64,000 nucleotides of DNA, from positions 248,001 to 312,000 of the forward strand of contig VJWM01000179.1 of assembly GCA_010909165.1 (NCBI GenBank), in the 5' to 3' direction. Shown piece by piece: positions 8,640-20,100 of this stretch. The position numbers were made by a program, and so were the translations under genes. How positions within the stretch are numbered: the first letter of the stretch is position 1; each line of letters starts with the position of its first letter. This DNA comes from Anthoceros angustus. Taxonomy: Eukaryota; Streptophyta; Anthocerotopsida; Anthocerotales; Anthocerotaceae. Under the pieces are notes generated by a model. It did no database searches. It was not told the DNA's origin and worked only from the letters and a program-made list of their open reading frames with translations.

Positions 8640-11049
8640 GGCACCGCACATGGAACCACGACCTGAGGCAAGGACCCGCCCCACCTTTTATCGGTTGCGG
8701 TATTTCAGGAAGCGTCTTCATCACATGGGCACCGGGCCACTGGCAGCATACGGTGCCGTCTAGGCTTCCTTTTCCCTCGGGAGGGCCAATGACTGATATG
8801 CCTAAAATACCGCGACTAAAAATCAACTCGCCTGCCTGTAGACTTCCTAGGCGCAAATTCCTCCTCCCCCACAATTTGAATGCCACTCTTCAACATTGCT
8901 TCCGTCTGCGTTTTAGGTTGTCTGGAATTGAATGTCGTTGAGAGTCTGGCGGTGATGTTGTACGCTGGATGAAGCATCTCCTCTCAAATGTGGTTGGTAT
9001 GGAAAAGTGTGTGATGGGCAAAAAGACGGAACTAGATATGTGTGACACGAGGTGGAAGGAGTGGGGCAGACCACGCACGAAGGCACACACGCCTACGCCA
9101 CCGACAGGGTCAGTCGGTGCTGGTTACTAGGTTAGTGCTTTTGGTTGGCGCTGGGGTTTTCAAAAGCGGGCCCTGGAGGGTCTTGGTAGTAGGCACCTCG
9201 TCGAGGAGAAACCTGATGCTATGGATATCCACCTTGCATGCCGATACAGATCCCTGGTGATTCAAATCTGATCTATTTGGGGGGCAGAGGGAGCTCAGCA
9301 GATCAACAAACGGTTGCTTCTTACTGTGGAAGGCCTATCTATCATCTGATATCCATATCATATGCCCAAAATACTGAGCGATTAACATCGCCGTCCTGCT
9401 AGACCATCACCCTACCCTATAGCTATGTACATACATGCGTATAAAGTAGGTACCACAGAAAGACGTTGCAGTGCCTCCTTGGCAGCGCAGAAATGGAGCA
9501 TTGGCGCACAAATATCGAAGACGGAGTGGTTGCCAAGGCAGATGTGGCCAACGTGTGGCGTGCCGCATTTATTGTTTTAGGGCTGCGTGGGAGGGATGGA
9601 TTGCAGTACTGTACTGGTCACTGCCGATTGCCATGATAATTTAGCCTGTCTTTCGTGTCTGGAGAACGCCATGTTCTTCTACCACGACAGGCTTCGTTCG
9701 AGGACCGGGGTATCCGCCGCAGGATTGGCTCCTCCCCAGAATGGAATAGGATAAGGTTAACAATCTTACAATATTCCCAGTGGCCTTCGGTTTTGTCCCG
9801 GTGCGTGCATAGACTGCTGAATCTCTAACTCGACGGCTTGTGAGTGTGTGTCAGTGTTTTTTCGTTGTCCGTGCTCTGCTTACCAGATGCCGCTTCTCAC
9901 TGGGATGAAAAGTGCACTGATGCTGTTGACTTCGAGGTGGTGTAGGGCAGTGTAGGCTCTGGTAGGGCCTGCTCCAAGCTCCATAACTCGCCAATCCTTA
10001 CCCGCTTCATGGGTACCCAGAACAAACCTCCGTTCCAACTGTAGGGAGCGGCAAGCATATGGATATCCACATCCTATGCATCTATGCATCGAGGCCAGGA
10101 GGCGGCATATATATCCTCATCTCTGGAGGCAGGACAAGTTCATGAAGGGGTTACGCATCTTGGAATGTCCAAGGGGAATGTGGACAGCTTGCTCACCTCT
10201 TGGAGATGGAGACATCTTTTCCCGTTCTACATATGATACTTTATCATCTCCCCTCCCGTCGTGATCGCATGAGGTGGGAGCTCCGATGACCAGGAGACAC
10301 GAACCATCTTGGGCGGCGCAGTCCCCTCACCACACGCAGGTGATGACACTCTCCACGGGTTCATGCACATAGACGGTACCTACATCCGGCATGTACATAC
10401 CTCACCGCATGCTGTTATCTCTTGCCGTATTGCAGGAGGAGAGTTCTGGAGTGTTGCGTCAACCTTTTTCAAGTTCAGAGCCTGCGAGGACAGCATTGGT
10501 GGGACCAGATTGCGCCACATTCTCTGGCACCATCTTCGGCGGCACGGACAGGAATCCAAATGCCCAGTTCTCATTGGCCGACATTCCTTTTGGACGGAAG
10601 CCACAGCTTTGCTTGCAGGGGCAGGGTTGAACTGCCCCCTAAGTCTGCTACGAATCCCAAGCCATGTCACAGGCTGCCGCCACCAATGCCAGCTCGCCTC
10701 TGCCCTTTGCCCTGGTGCCCTGGTGCGGGCCCTGATTCCAAGGGCGAGCCGATCGGCCGTTCTGCCACTCTGATCGCGCTAATGGCTCATCCAGACATAA
10801 CAATATTTAATGTTTGTCAGTAATGGAGTGGGTGAAATAAAAATAAAATTGCTCAAGCTCTGCAAATGAAAACTTGCCGAATTTGTTCCTGACTTGCCAA
10901 GTGGCTGCTCCCCTGATCATGCCGCCCTGTAGCATAGGAAGGAGCTGAGTTGCTCGAGCCAATGAGACATGGAATGCGGGAGCTCTGCTGCTGTGCCGTG
11001 TGCTTCCTTATCCGCAAACTGGTGCTCACATTGTATGCAACGCCATTAG
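8640..11049. other. Intergenic stretch, no gene supported
   Basis: Frames up to 154 codons (10,309-10,773) have no recognizable motif. The 5' exon or exons of the transglycosylase-like gene probably lie in the right part of this stretch. An ATG at 10,974 opens 41 codons before a stop at 11,097, but I cannot decide the splice. Confidence 0.4.
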
Positions 11050-11061
11050 TGTTATGTATGG

Positions 11062-13740
11062 GTGAATTCTATTGTGCAATGCCGTCGGTCTCATAACCCA
11101 CTTTGGTGTGCAACAGCGGGGTCGTCCAGAGCAAGTGAGTTTGCAAGGCGTGGGGGTGCTGCCCCCCCTTTCTCTAGCAAGCGGGTGAACGCTTTGGAGA
11201 ATCGGCAGGGGCACATACAGCCCAAGAGCCAGAAGGAAACTCGTGTCGACCGAAAACGTGGTAGCAGGTTCCAATTGGGATGGCTCATCAGAACCCTCGC
11301 AGTTCTCACTCTTCACAATCATAGGGATTTTTGTGCATTCGGTCAGCATCTGCATGACGGAGTGGTGGATCAATCTTTGCGCTGCTTTTCCACGAATTAC
11401 CGAGGTGGTGGGGACTTGAGCTCCTCCAAAATGTACTGGGATGACTATGTCGATGTGGTCGACATTGAAGCGTTGTGGTCTCATCCACTCGTGCAAGCTC
11501 AGTGGGTTAAGGCTGGGGAGCTCCCTGGGCGGAAAGTGCGGATGTCGACAAACTCGGCAGGTCAATGCCATGTGACTGACGCTGAGATGAGGGTAAGCAA
11601 TCAGGCTCGCCCAAAATGTTTATTTTGTTATCAGGTTGATGTGGAATGACCTTGGCGAATTCCATTCAGGCTTTGGCGGAGATCACAATCAGCAGGCATT
11701 TCACTGGACTTGATCCTGTAAGAGTTTGAGCCTTGGAGCATGTTTTAGGTCTGGTTGCCCTAGGGCTCTAAGGTTGAATACAGGTCTAATGCTGTTCCGC
11801 CTGGTTGGTGTTTCTGGAGCATGGCTACTTTGTATGCGCAAAGTGAGATGAGAGCGCTAAACAGTTCATCTCATCAGGTGATGATATGTGCCATAGCGGA
11901 CGTTGAAAGTAGCAGGTTGCCTCTTGCGTATCGTTATGAGCTCAGTGTGCAAGAAGCAAGCACAGGGCTCATGCAAACTCTGCAATCTACTGCAGAGTGG
12001 CTCGCCAGGTGTGTGGTTATCCTCACTTGGATTTACGTTATGAGATTTTGGGACCATATTGTCATGGAGCTTATGCCTGGAGCTTGTTGTGGTAGTGTAG
12101 GGATATGGGATATAGATTCTATGGAGCCCATCATCAGCTTCAAAGCCTGTATCGGCCTTTTGTTAGCGTCTATTTTGGTGCGGCATATGTGAAATGGCTT
12201 TCAACCTATGCGAGCAAGTATGTGATTCCTCAACTCTTGATGTTATGCCTAAAATTCATTGAAATTCTTCATGTCTTTGTTATGTGACATTGTCTCACAC
12301 TGCAGTACGTATGTATGCAGGAACAGGAGTGAAGAATTTATTGTTAGAGGCTACAATGGAGGACCGAACGGGGTAACCAGTGAATCCACTGCCTACTACT
12401 GGAGGAAGTACTGCTTAGCAAAGCAGCGCTGGGCAAGGTAAGCATTGTGACAATACGGCTGGTTGTTATGAGAGATTTTCTAGTATTCACGGTTTATACA
12501 TCTGGTGTGCACTTTGGAAAAACCGTTTGAGAAAACCGTAAGCCAAGACGTGCTGTGAAACAACTAGAGATTCCGAATTTGCGTGCAGGGTGTTTAGTGC
12601 AAAGGCAGCTGCAGCTTCAGTTCCTGTTCCAACCAGTGTGGTGATAAGACCCAAAACATATGTTGTTGATGGCAAAGATGGAGTCGTTCCGGAGCCAGGT
12701 TTGTCCTGTACCCCCTTGAACTGTAAATGTTCCCATCCCATTGCAGTAACCAAATGGCTTCGGTGGTTAGTTCGGGAGTGGACCTACTGGGATGAAAAAT
12801 CAAGTCGAGAGGACCTGGACGAGCTTTGGAAACATGCTGAAGTGAGACAGGAGTGGGAAAAGGCTGGAGAGGTGAGAGGGAAAGTACGGTTCTCAAGAGA
12901 TTCAAACCTACAGCCTTATCTGACGAAATCGGAGCTGAAGGTAATACTCATATCCAGTACCAGTCTGTCTCAAGTTTTGTGCTTACAATTGGAATTACAA
13001 ATCCATTTGGGCTCTTTCTCGAGGAGATGTTTCTGATGGCCAGCTTGTTCTTAGGCTGTGGCAAGCATCATAACAAAAAAACATCTCTCTCACACAGGCA
13101 TTGATCCTGTAAGTCTGTCTTCTTGCCAGTGTTTAATGCTGAACACGGAGCATAGTAACTGCTCATGCACAGAGACAGACTAAGGCTTGGTTTTTCAACA
13201 ATATTGCCCCTCTTGTAGGCCATACTATGCAGAATTGCAGAAATTACCAGCAATCGAAGACTCTACGGACCTGGCTCCACCATTGGCATCATGCGCGTCA
13301 CTTTCAAAACAGCTTTATGGCTTTTCAGGTTACAATTGATCACAGGGTTCTACAGAGTCATAGTCTGACCACGTACCTAAAATTTTTCTAAGACTTGTTT
13401 TCCCATTGGCAGGGACATGGGTTTCTTAGCGTACGAATTGCAACATCCGGAGGATCTATCACAGCCATTCGTGTCAATGTACTTTGGGGCAGCATACGTT
13501 AGTTGGCTGTCAAAATACAAAGGAAGGTGGGTTCGCCAAGGGCTGTTGGCAAGACAGGACTAGTGAGTCACCAATCCTCTATTCCGTGTGGTGTGCTGAT
13601 TGGCTGTCCTTTGCAGGGAGCAATCAAATGAGTTCATCGTTCGGGCCTACCATGGGGGTCCGCAAGGTGCTGACAAGCCTGAAACACAGTCCTTTTGGCT
13701 AAAGTATATCGGGACCCAGGTTGGTGATGCCAGTGGATGA
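11062..13740 (+). CDS. Two-domain lytic transglycosylase (SLT)-like protein
   Basis: Exons: about 11,062-11,592, 11,670-11,717, 11,878-12,008, 12,101-12,217, 12,321-12,437, 12,589-12,940, 13,055-13,108, 13,219-13,328, 13,413-13,526, 13,617-13,740. All junctions are GT-AG and keep phase. The product has two copies of one module: YWDD...W...AGE, a short helix (ALAEITISRHF or AVASIITKKHL), an SLT core, then PFVS-YFGAAYV-WLS and EFIVR-Y-GGP. Copy 1 has the catalytic-type ADVESSR...STGLMQ; copy 2 has AEITSNR...TIGIMR, so the Glu is replaced by Thr. The SLT fold cleaves peptidoglycan in bacteria; the substrate of the plant branch is not something I can state. I recall land-plant relatives with the same second-domain loss. 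The 5' end is uncertain: the frame is open from 11,050, and the first in-frame Met (11,431) abuts the domain, so a leader exon is likely. Confidence 0.85.
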
Positions 13741-14119
13741 CAAGGATATTCATAGATGCGCCAATTTTTGGAATAGGCAAGGAGGATCGCAGATGTATAT
13801 CTGGAAGTGTACCCCGTATTATAGTAACCTACGACCTGATAATGGAGACATTATCTGTGGTTTGCGAAGTGTGAGCAAAAAAGTTGCACCTTTGGACGTG
13901 TCTTTCCTCGTGGGACAGGCATATCCGACAGTCTTATACATTTCTTGCATTCTCGTGGGACCATGGGCTGTTGACACCATCGCAGAAGGCGTTAACTAAT
14001 GATTACCAGCAGTTGTTGGACATAGGCGAGCAAGCATCTAACACCACGGACACCTCGTATGAAGAAACCGGTTCTGGTTCTCAGCGTTGAGTTGGTCGCT
14101 ATCGAAGCCTTGTTGAATC

Positions 14120-16739
14120 ATGGTAAGAATCCATCTTCGCTGAATGCGTGGTTTCTGGTTTGCAATTGGTGCTCGAGCCAATTTCCTTCCTGGCTCTGTA
14201 CTCTGTCAATTCGCGCCGAGCAGATCGGTCGCATCTGTCTCTAATTCTGCGCATAGCGTGCTGTGCTGGGATTTGCTGAGCTGGATTGATCGCTGCCCTT
14301 CCCTGTTGTGAGATTGTTCGTTCCTCTGATCTGCATCTCATGGGTTCTGCTCTGCTTGTTTGGGATCTGGGATTCACTCCCCGAATCATAGAATCACTCA
14401 CGTGTCGTTGTTCCGACAAACCCATTCGGCCTTCTGGATTGTAGGCTGTTATTGCCCGTCTGTTTTTCTCCAGCGACTGGAAAGTTTGCCGTCTTTTTGG
14501 TTTCACCTTGGGAGTTTGGTGTGCGACCTTTAGCTAACTGCCAAGCATTCAGCTTATCAAAGTAGACACTCATTTATCTTTTGTCGGCTGATTTTCAGGG
14601 GAAAGACAATACCTCAATTCATATCCTTGTCACGGTAGGCTTCTGGTTATTGCATTATGTCTTTTGCATATTTCATTGAGGGAAACGTTGGAACTATGTT
14701 TTAGGTGCAGTATGTTCGGGCAGTGTTCCTTTCTCATCGCAGAAGCTTGGTTTTCCATTTGTGAACAGGGAGGAGCAGGGTATATCGGATCACATGCATG
14801 TCTTCGTCTTTTGGAGGATGGATACACCGTGACAGCTCTGGTATGGCTGAATCTTGACTCAGGAGTTCATCATTCTCATTTCACTTCCATGAAATTCTCC
14901 CAAGTTGTGTTGAGGTGTACTTAACCAAGGCGGTCTTCACCAATTGATGCAGGATAACTTGTCCAGAGGAAATCTTGGTGCTATTGAAGTGCTGAAAGGC
15001 CTTGCAAAACCAGGAAAATTTCACTTTTACAATGCCGATATTTGTGATTTGCAGAATGTATCCACATTTGTTGTTGTTCGCATTTTAATGTTCTCCCGGT
15101 TTTTTGTTCTGCTTTGTGCCAGTAAGAAGTCCCCTCAAGTCTCCTGCCCTGCAAAGTTTTGTTGACCAGTTCTGTCGTTCCTTGTCCTTCAAATAGAATG
15201 GAGTACTTGCTTGTCAAGAATGTTTTATGACAGGTTGTCGTCCTTAACTATGTGGGATAGCTGCACACGATTTTTTCAGAAAATCATTTCGATGTGGTGA
15301 TGCACTTTGCAGCTGTGGCATATGTTGCGGAGAGCATGAAGAAACCATTGCTGTGAGTGAGTCACTGATTGTCTCTGTTTGGGAAAGTTCACACTTCGTA
15401 ATGTGCTTAAGCATGTTGTGGCTAGGATACAGTTACTACAGACTCAACACCGGAAACGTGTCCAACATTCTTGATGCCATGCGAGTACATAATGTGACAC
15501 GGTTTATATACAGCAGCACCTGTGCAACGTACGGAGAACATGACCAAATGCCCATCACAGAGACAACGCAGCAGGTAAGAAAGGACCTGTCAAATCAAGT
15601 CTGCAACGATTGCTCCTTGGCTGACAACCGTGTTGATTCTCTTCACTTCGAAACCTTTGTGTGAATAGATTTACTTGCTATATCATTTATGAAGGTCTGG
15701 TTATGGTTCAGAATCCCATAAACCCCTACGGAAGATCCAAGAAAATGGCAGAAGAAATTATTCGAGACTATGGGGCATCTGTTCCTGCTTTCTCTGCAAC
15801 CATTCTGAGGTAACTTCAGTTCATCTTGTTGAAGATGATTGAACTATTTCATCAAAGCTCTTCACGTGTGATCTAAATTACAACTTTTACGAGGTGACCT
15901 ATGGCTTCAGATACTTCAACGTGATTGGGTCGGATCCGGAGGGTCGACTTGGAGAGGCACCTTCCCACGAATCTCAACTATATTCACGGATAACTGGAGC
16001 ATGTGTGGATGCTGCCTTTGGACGTGTACCTTCCATTAAGGTGAGTGTTTGTTTACTCTATTTGCTTTCACTGTAGTGTGTATGTAGTGTGTAATGACCT
16101 TGTCAAATTATACTGCAGATTTTGGGGACTGACTTTGGCACACCAGATGGTACATGTGTGAGGGATTATATCCACGTGACAGACTTAGTTAGTGCTCACA
16201 TGGCTGCAATGGACCACTTGCAGCCTGGCCGTATTGAAACATTCAATGTCGGAACAGGGCAAGGTTAGTTACCCAACACTTTGCACCGATGATTTTGAAC
16301 CATTCAAGTTGAAAAAGGATGTGCATGAGTTATCCACCTTCTGAGGTAGTGCATTCGATATCTTTTACAGGAAAATCTGTTCGGGAGTTTGTTTCAGCTT
16401 GGTTGACGGTTACAGGTCTGCCAATCAAGGTACTATAGTTGCGGTTGTCATGTTGTACATAGCCAAGTTGCTGGCCCATATGAAACCTGGCTTGTTGCAA
16501 ATATGACAAATCTACAGATTGAAGAAATTGCCGAAAGAAGGCCAGGGGACTACTCAGAAGTATATTGTGACCCCTCGAAGATACAGAAGGAGCTTGGTTG
16601 GAAGGCTACCTTTACAGATCTAGAGGAAGCACTGAGCACAGCTTGGAAATGGCAGAAAGCACATCCAGCTGGCTACGCTTCCAGCCCAGAGTCCAACGGG
16701 TCTGGGGAAAGAAAGCAGGGTAGCATAGATTCCACATGA
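14120..16739 (+). CDS. UDP-sugar 4-epimerase, UXE/MUR4 type
   Basis: Exons: 14,120-14,122, 14,599-14,634, 14,769-14,840, 14,953-15,057, 15,261-15,352, 15,433-15,574, 15,712-15,809, 15,911-16,040, 16,119-16,263, 16,371-16,429, 16,518-16,739; 367 residues, all phases consistent. It is an extended SDR with the NAD-binding GGAGYIGSH, the catalytic Ser in [10 protein letters not shown], the Tyr/Lys of YGRSKK, and [40 protein letters not shown] and [10 protein letters not shown]. The end HPAGYASS recalls MUR4, which makes UDP-arabinose from UDP-xylose for wall polymers; UDP-glucose epimerase activity cannot be excluded. The start is the only ATG that keeps frame with the next exon and sits as the last three bases of exon 1. 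It gives no N-terminal membrane anchor, unlike Golgi MUR4, so the product would be cytosolic unless an upstream start is used. The 476-base first intron follows. Confidence 0.9.
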
Positions 16740-17109
16740 GCTCCAGGACACACCTGGGATGAGCCCTAGCCTGGTGGATGAAGGTATGAGTTGTTCGTTA
16801 TGCTCATCTAAGTTTTGGAAACACGGTAACGAGAAAATGGTGCTTTCTTATCATACGGGCACCTGCCCTACAGTAACTCAGCTATGATGAGGTGCTCCCC
16901 CTAAAAGCAAGGTCGTTTTTTGCTATGGAGTATCGCATTTTCGTGAAAGTTTTCTATGTCGAAGACCGAATTCCATACTCATTCGCCTTCGAAGAAACGT
17001 GTGGTTCATCGTGAGCGCAAGAGACAATTTTAAGAGAGCAATGCGGGGTCAAAAGAAATCTGATCAATAGCTAATACAACGACGTGGTTCCGAGTGAAGA
17101 ATGTAAGCC
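16740..17109. other. Convergent 3' spacer
   Basis: These 370 bases hold the 3' UTRs of the epimerase (+) and the MATH gene (-), which end toward each other. I see no further gene. Confidence 0.7.
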
Positions 17110-20100
17110 TTAAGGCTGTTGAGCAGGGGCGTAGACTGTGTACCCGTTGTGCCCTAATGAAAACCCCGAGCACTCCGGGGACAGATGGTGACTATGAACC
17201 AAGGGGTACCCCATGAGAGTATCTAGACCATTTCTTAAACTGCTGCTAGTATTGCCACCAGGTATGCCTCCATTGCCCATTGGCCAGTAGTGTGTTGGCA
17301 CCCCCTCCAGCCCACCATGCTGGCTATGCAACCTGCCAAGAGACGTGTGGGTGAAAGGTGCTTGAAACCGAACCGGTTCCCGAACTCCGTTGCTCACTCT
17401 CTCGTCACTTACATGAAGGCGGACGCGCTCGTCCTCAGACCCCCTTCCCCTCTCTCCTCTTTCAGAGTCACCCACACCATTGGATGTTACTTCAGGACGA
17501 AGCTGCCCGTAGCTCAGTTTGTGCAAAGGAGCCGGTAAAGACATCTGCCGCATCTGGCGATGGAAAGTGGGATTCGATTGTTGCTGAAGCATTGCAAGAG
17601 CTTGGGTCAGACCCTGGTCTTCATCCAGCAGTTCGTTGATGATGTCAAGATGAGGGAACTCCTCTGGACCTGCACCAGTGCTCAGCGCACTAACCACTGT
17701 TTCAATGCACCTGGATGACATGACTCCATTCTCTGAACGCCCCTGATGCTGCTGCATTTGATGGCGATGTAGATGTTGCAGAGGTTGCCGGGAAATGTGC
17801 TCCTGAGGAATTTGGCCCCGAAGATTTTGAACCCGCTGCTGGATAACAGCTTCAGAATGCATTGCTGAATCTTGCTGTAGCTGCTGTACTCGCTCCTCAT
17901 GGTGTTGCTGCTGTTGGTGCAGCACTTCAGGAGTAACAGTCCCAAAAGTCAAGAGACTTGCTTCTGTGAGAGCAGTTGCAGAAGAACTAGCAGCAGCTGA
18001 GAAGCCTAAACCAGAATTTCCATCCCCCTTGAGGCCATTACCCATGGCCGAGGCATGCCCTGGCCCAGTAACCACCTTCTGAGAGGGCGTTGGAGGTGGG
18101 GAAGGCAGCCCAGCAATCCCAGAAATACCAGAGGCACTGTGCATCGCCTGGTTGCTCATATACGCGTACCCATTTGCACCTGAATTGGGCACGACAGAGC
18201 CACTGCTACTCTGCACAGAGTGAACAGAAGAACTCGACGAGGAACTCCTCATCTTGCCAGCTGCAGCATTCCTGTATGATGGGGTAACTGGTGGACTTAT
18301 TGGTGTAGAACCACTGACCGAAGAGCCCAAATCAGTTCCTGCTCCAAGTCTACCTGCAGCACTCATAGAACGTGACAGAGAAATGGGATGATGAGCATTT
18401 GCCGGTGGAAGCCCTGCGCGAGAGCCAGAAGAACTTCCAGGCCTGGAGGCCCCAGCGGATTGCACCGCTGGGGTAGAAGTAACAAGCACTCCTCCAGAAC
18501 CAGCACAAGTCTCCTCCATCCCAGAGTTTGGCATTCCAGTTATAGGTGGAGTTCCAATTCGGGGAGGACGGGTGGAGTCAACACTCCGACTTCGAGCTGG
18601 AGCAGGTGATCGTATTGGCTCAGCTTTACCTGAACCCTGAGTATAGCTGTTGTCTCCAGGTGCTGCAAACGAGGCACTTACCCCGACCAAAGCAGGACCA
18701 CCTGTCTGGTCATTTGTCAGAAGCCTGCTAGACCTCTGGCTTCCCCCACTTGTACAAGTCTTATCAGAGTGGAAGAGCTCTCCTGAGTCTGATCTGGTCA
18801 ACGAAGTAGGCACATCTGTCCTGCCCTCATCAGCTGGGGTCTGGCCTGCTGAGCTTGTATCACAGACTCTAGCTAAGTGATTCTGATGCGCTGAATCGTC
18901 TACCTTAACACGATTGTTGATGTTGCCATCAAAACTCAAGAGGTGTTGATGCAAGCTAACTTGCAATCTTGCTATTTCCTCGTCCTGCAGTATAATATTT
19001 CATGTAAGAGTGCTGCCCAAGAGCTTCTAACACCTATGACACATAAAATGGACAAGCAGTAACACCTCTGGGTTATTACACAAACCTTCTCTACTAGACG
19101 CTGTTCTAGCCATCGGACTCGCACCTTTAGCGAGAGAATCACAGTCTCTGGATCTAAACCTGCTGAGCTGCTGCTGGCTTCTGCATTGCTGGTGTCCAGA
19201 CCACCAGCCCGCATCAAGCCTTCTGCTTCTATAAACCGCCCATCATTGTCATACGCATCAGTATCTATCCTGATTCGTCCTCTGTAGTGAACATAGAAGT
19301 CAGCACCAAAAAGAATGGAAGTCAGAAGAAAATGAACTTCACAATGTGCTTCAGACTAAAACTAAATAGGATATATGAATGATTTTTCGCAACAGCCATG
19401 GAGGGGACATGAACCTTACCGCACCACGCTGTTTGAATCATGCTGTCTATTAAAACGTGCACATACTAGACAGGCATAACAAGCACCAACATCAATTCAA
19501 ATTGAAAGTGCCAAGTACCTGCTAGACAAGGTATGATTCTGTTCTGGCAAATTAGGTCTTCCATATGTCCCATTCATGGTGGGTCGCACTGATTGTAGGG
19601 AGTCTGATGAACAAGTTGATGAACTGTCATCTAAAGCCGCTTGATTCTTCCTACCAATCCTTCCACTTCTTAACGACGTGTCTTCTGACAAAGCTCCGCT
19701 GAAGCTTGCTTCCATCCCATGCTGCACATAAGATATTTCCCTGTCCCAGGAGGCGCGGTCCAGATCCCCATCTTCTAAAGCAGGAGCTAAGGTCCCCACA
19801 ACATCATCTACAGTGTCCAACCCACTTAAGTCATCATCATCCTCCATTTCAGCAGTGACCAGAGAAACTGGTTCCCGCAGTTTTGTAAGATGGTCTTCTG
19901 ACACTCGGCTGCCTATTAACTCCTGCCTTTGTCTCTGCTCCTGCTCTGACCTGCTTCTTTTCTCTTCTGCTTCTTTATCTTTCTCTTTGCGGTCTTTTCT
20001 CCTTTGTTTTGCCTGTGGACAAAAGAGCAGTCAGACCAGATGCTTAGGCAAGGCTCCAAGGTCATCTCTAAAAAAGTGCACCAAATTGGGCACACGACAC

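Noticed and set aside
10309-10773. Plus-strand open frame of 154 codons
   Set aside because: No domain, no conserved motif and no splice link to the neighbouring gene.
11062-13740. Bacterial contamination as source of the SLT domain
   Set aside because: The gene has nine introns with GT-AG ends and consistent phases and lies among plant genes.
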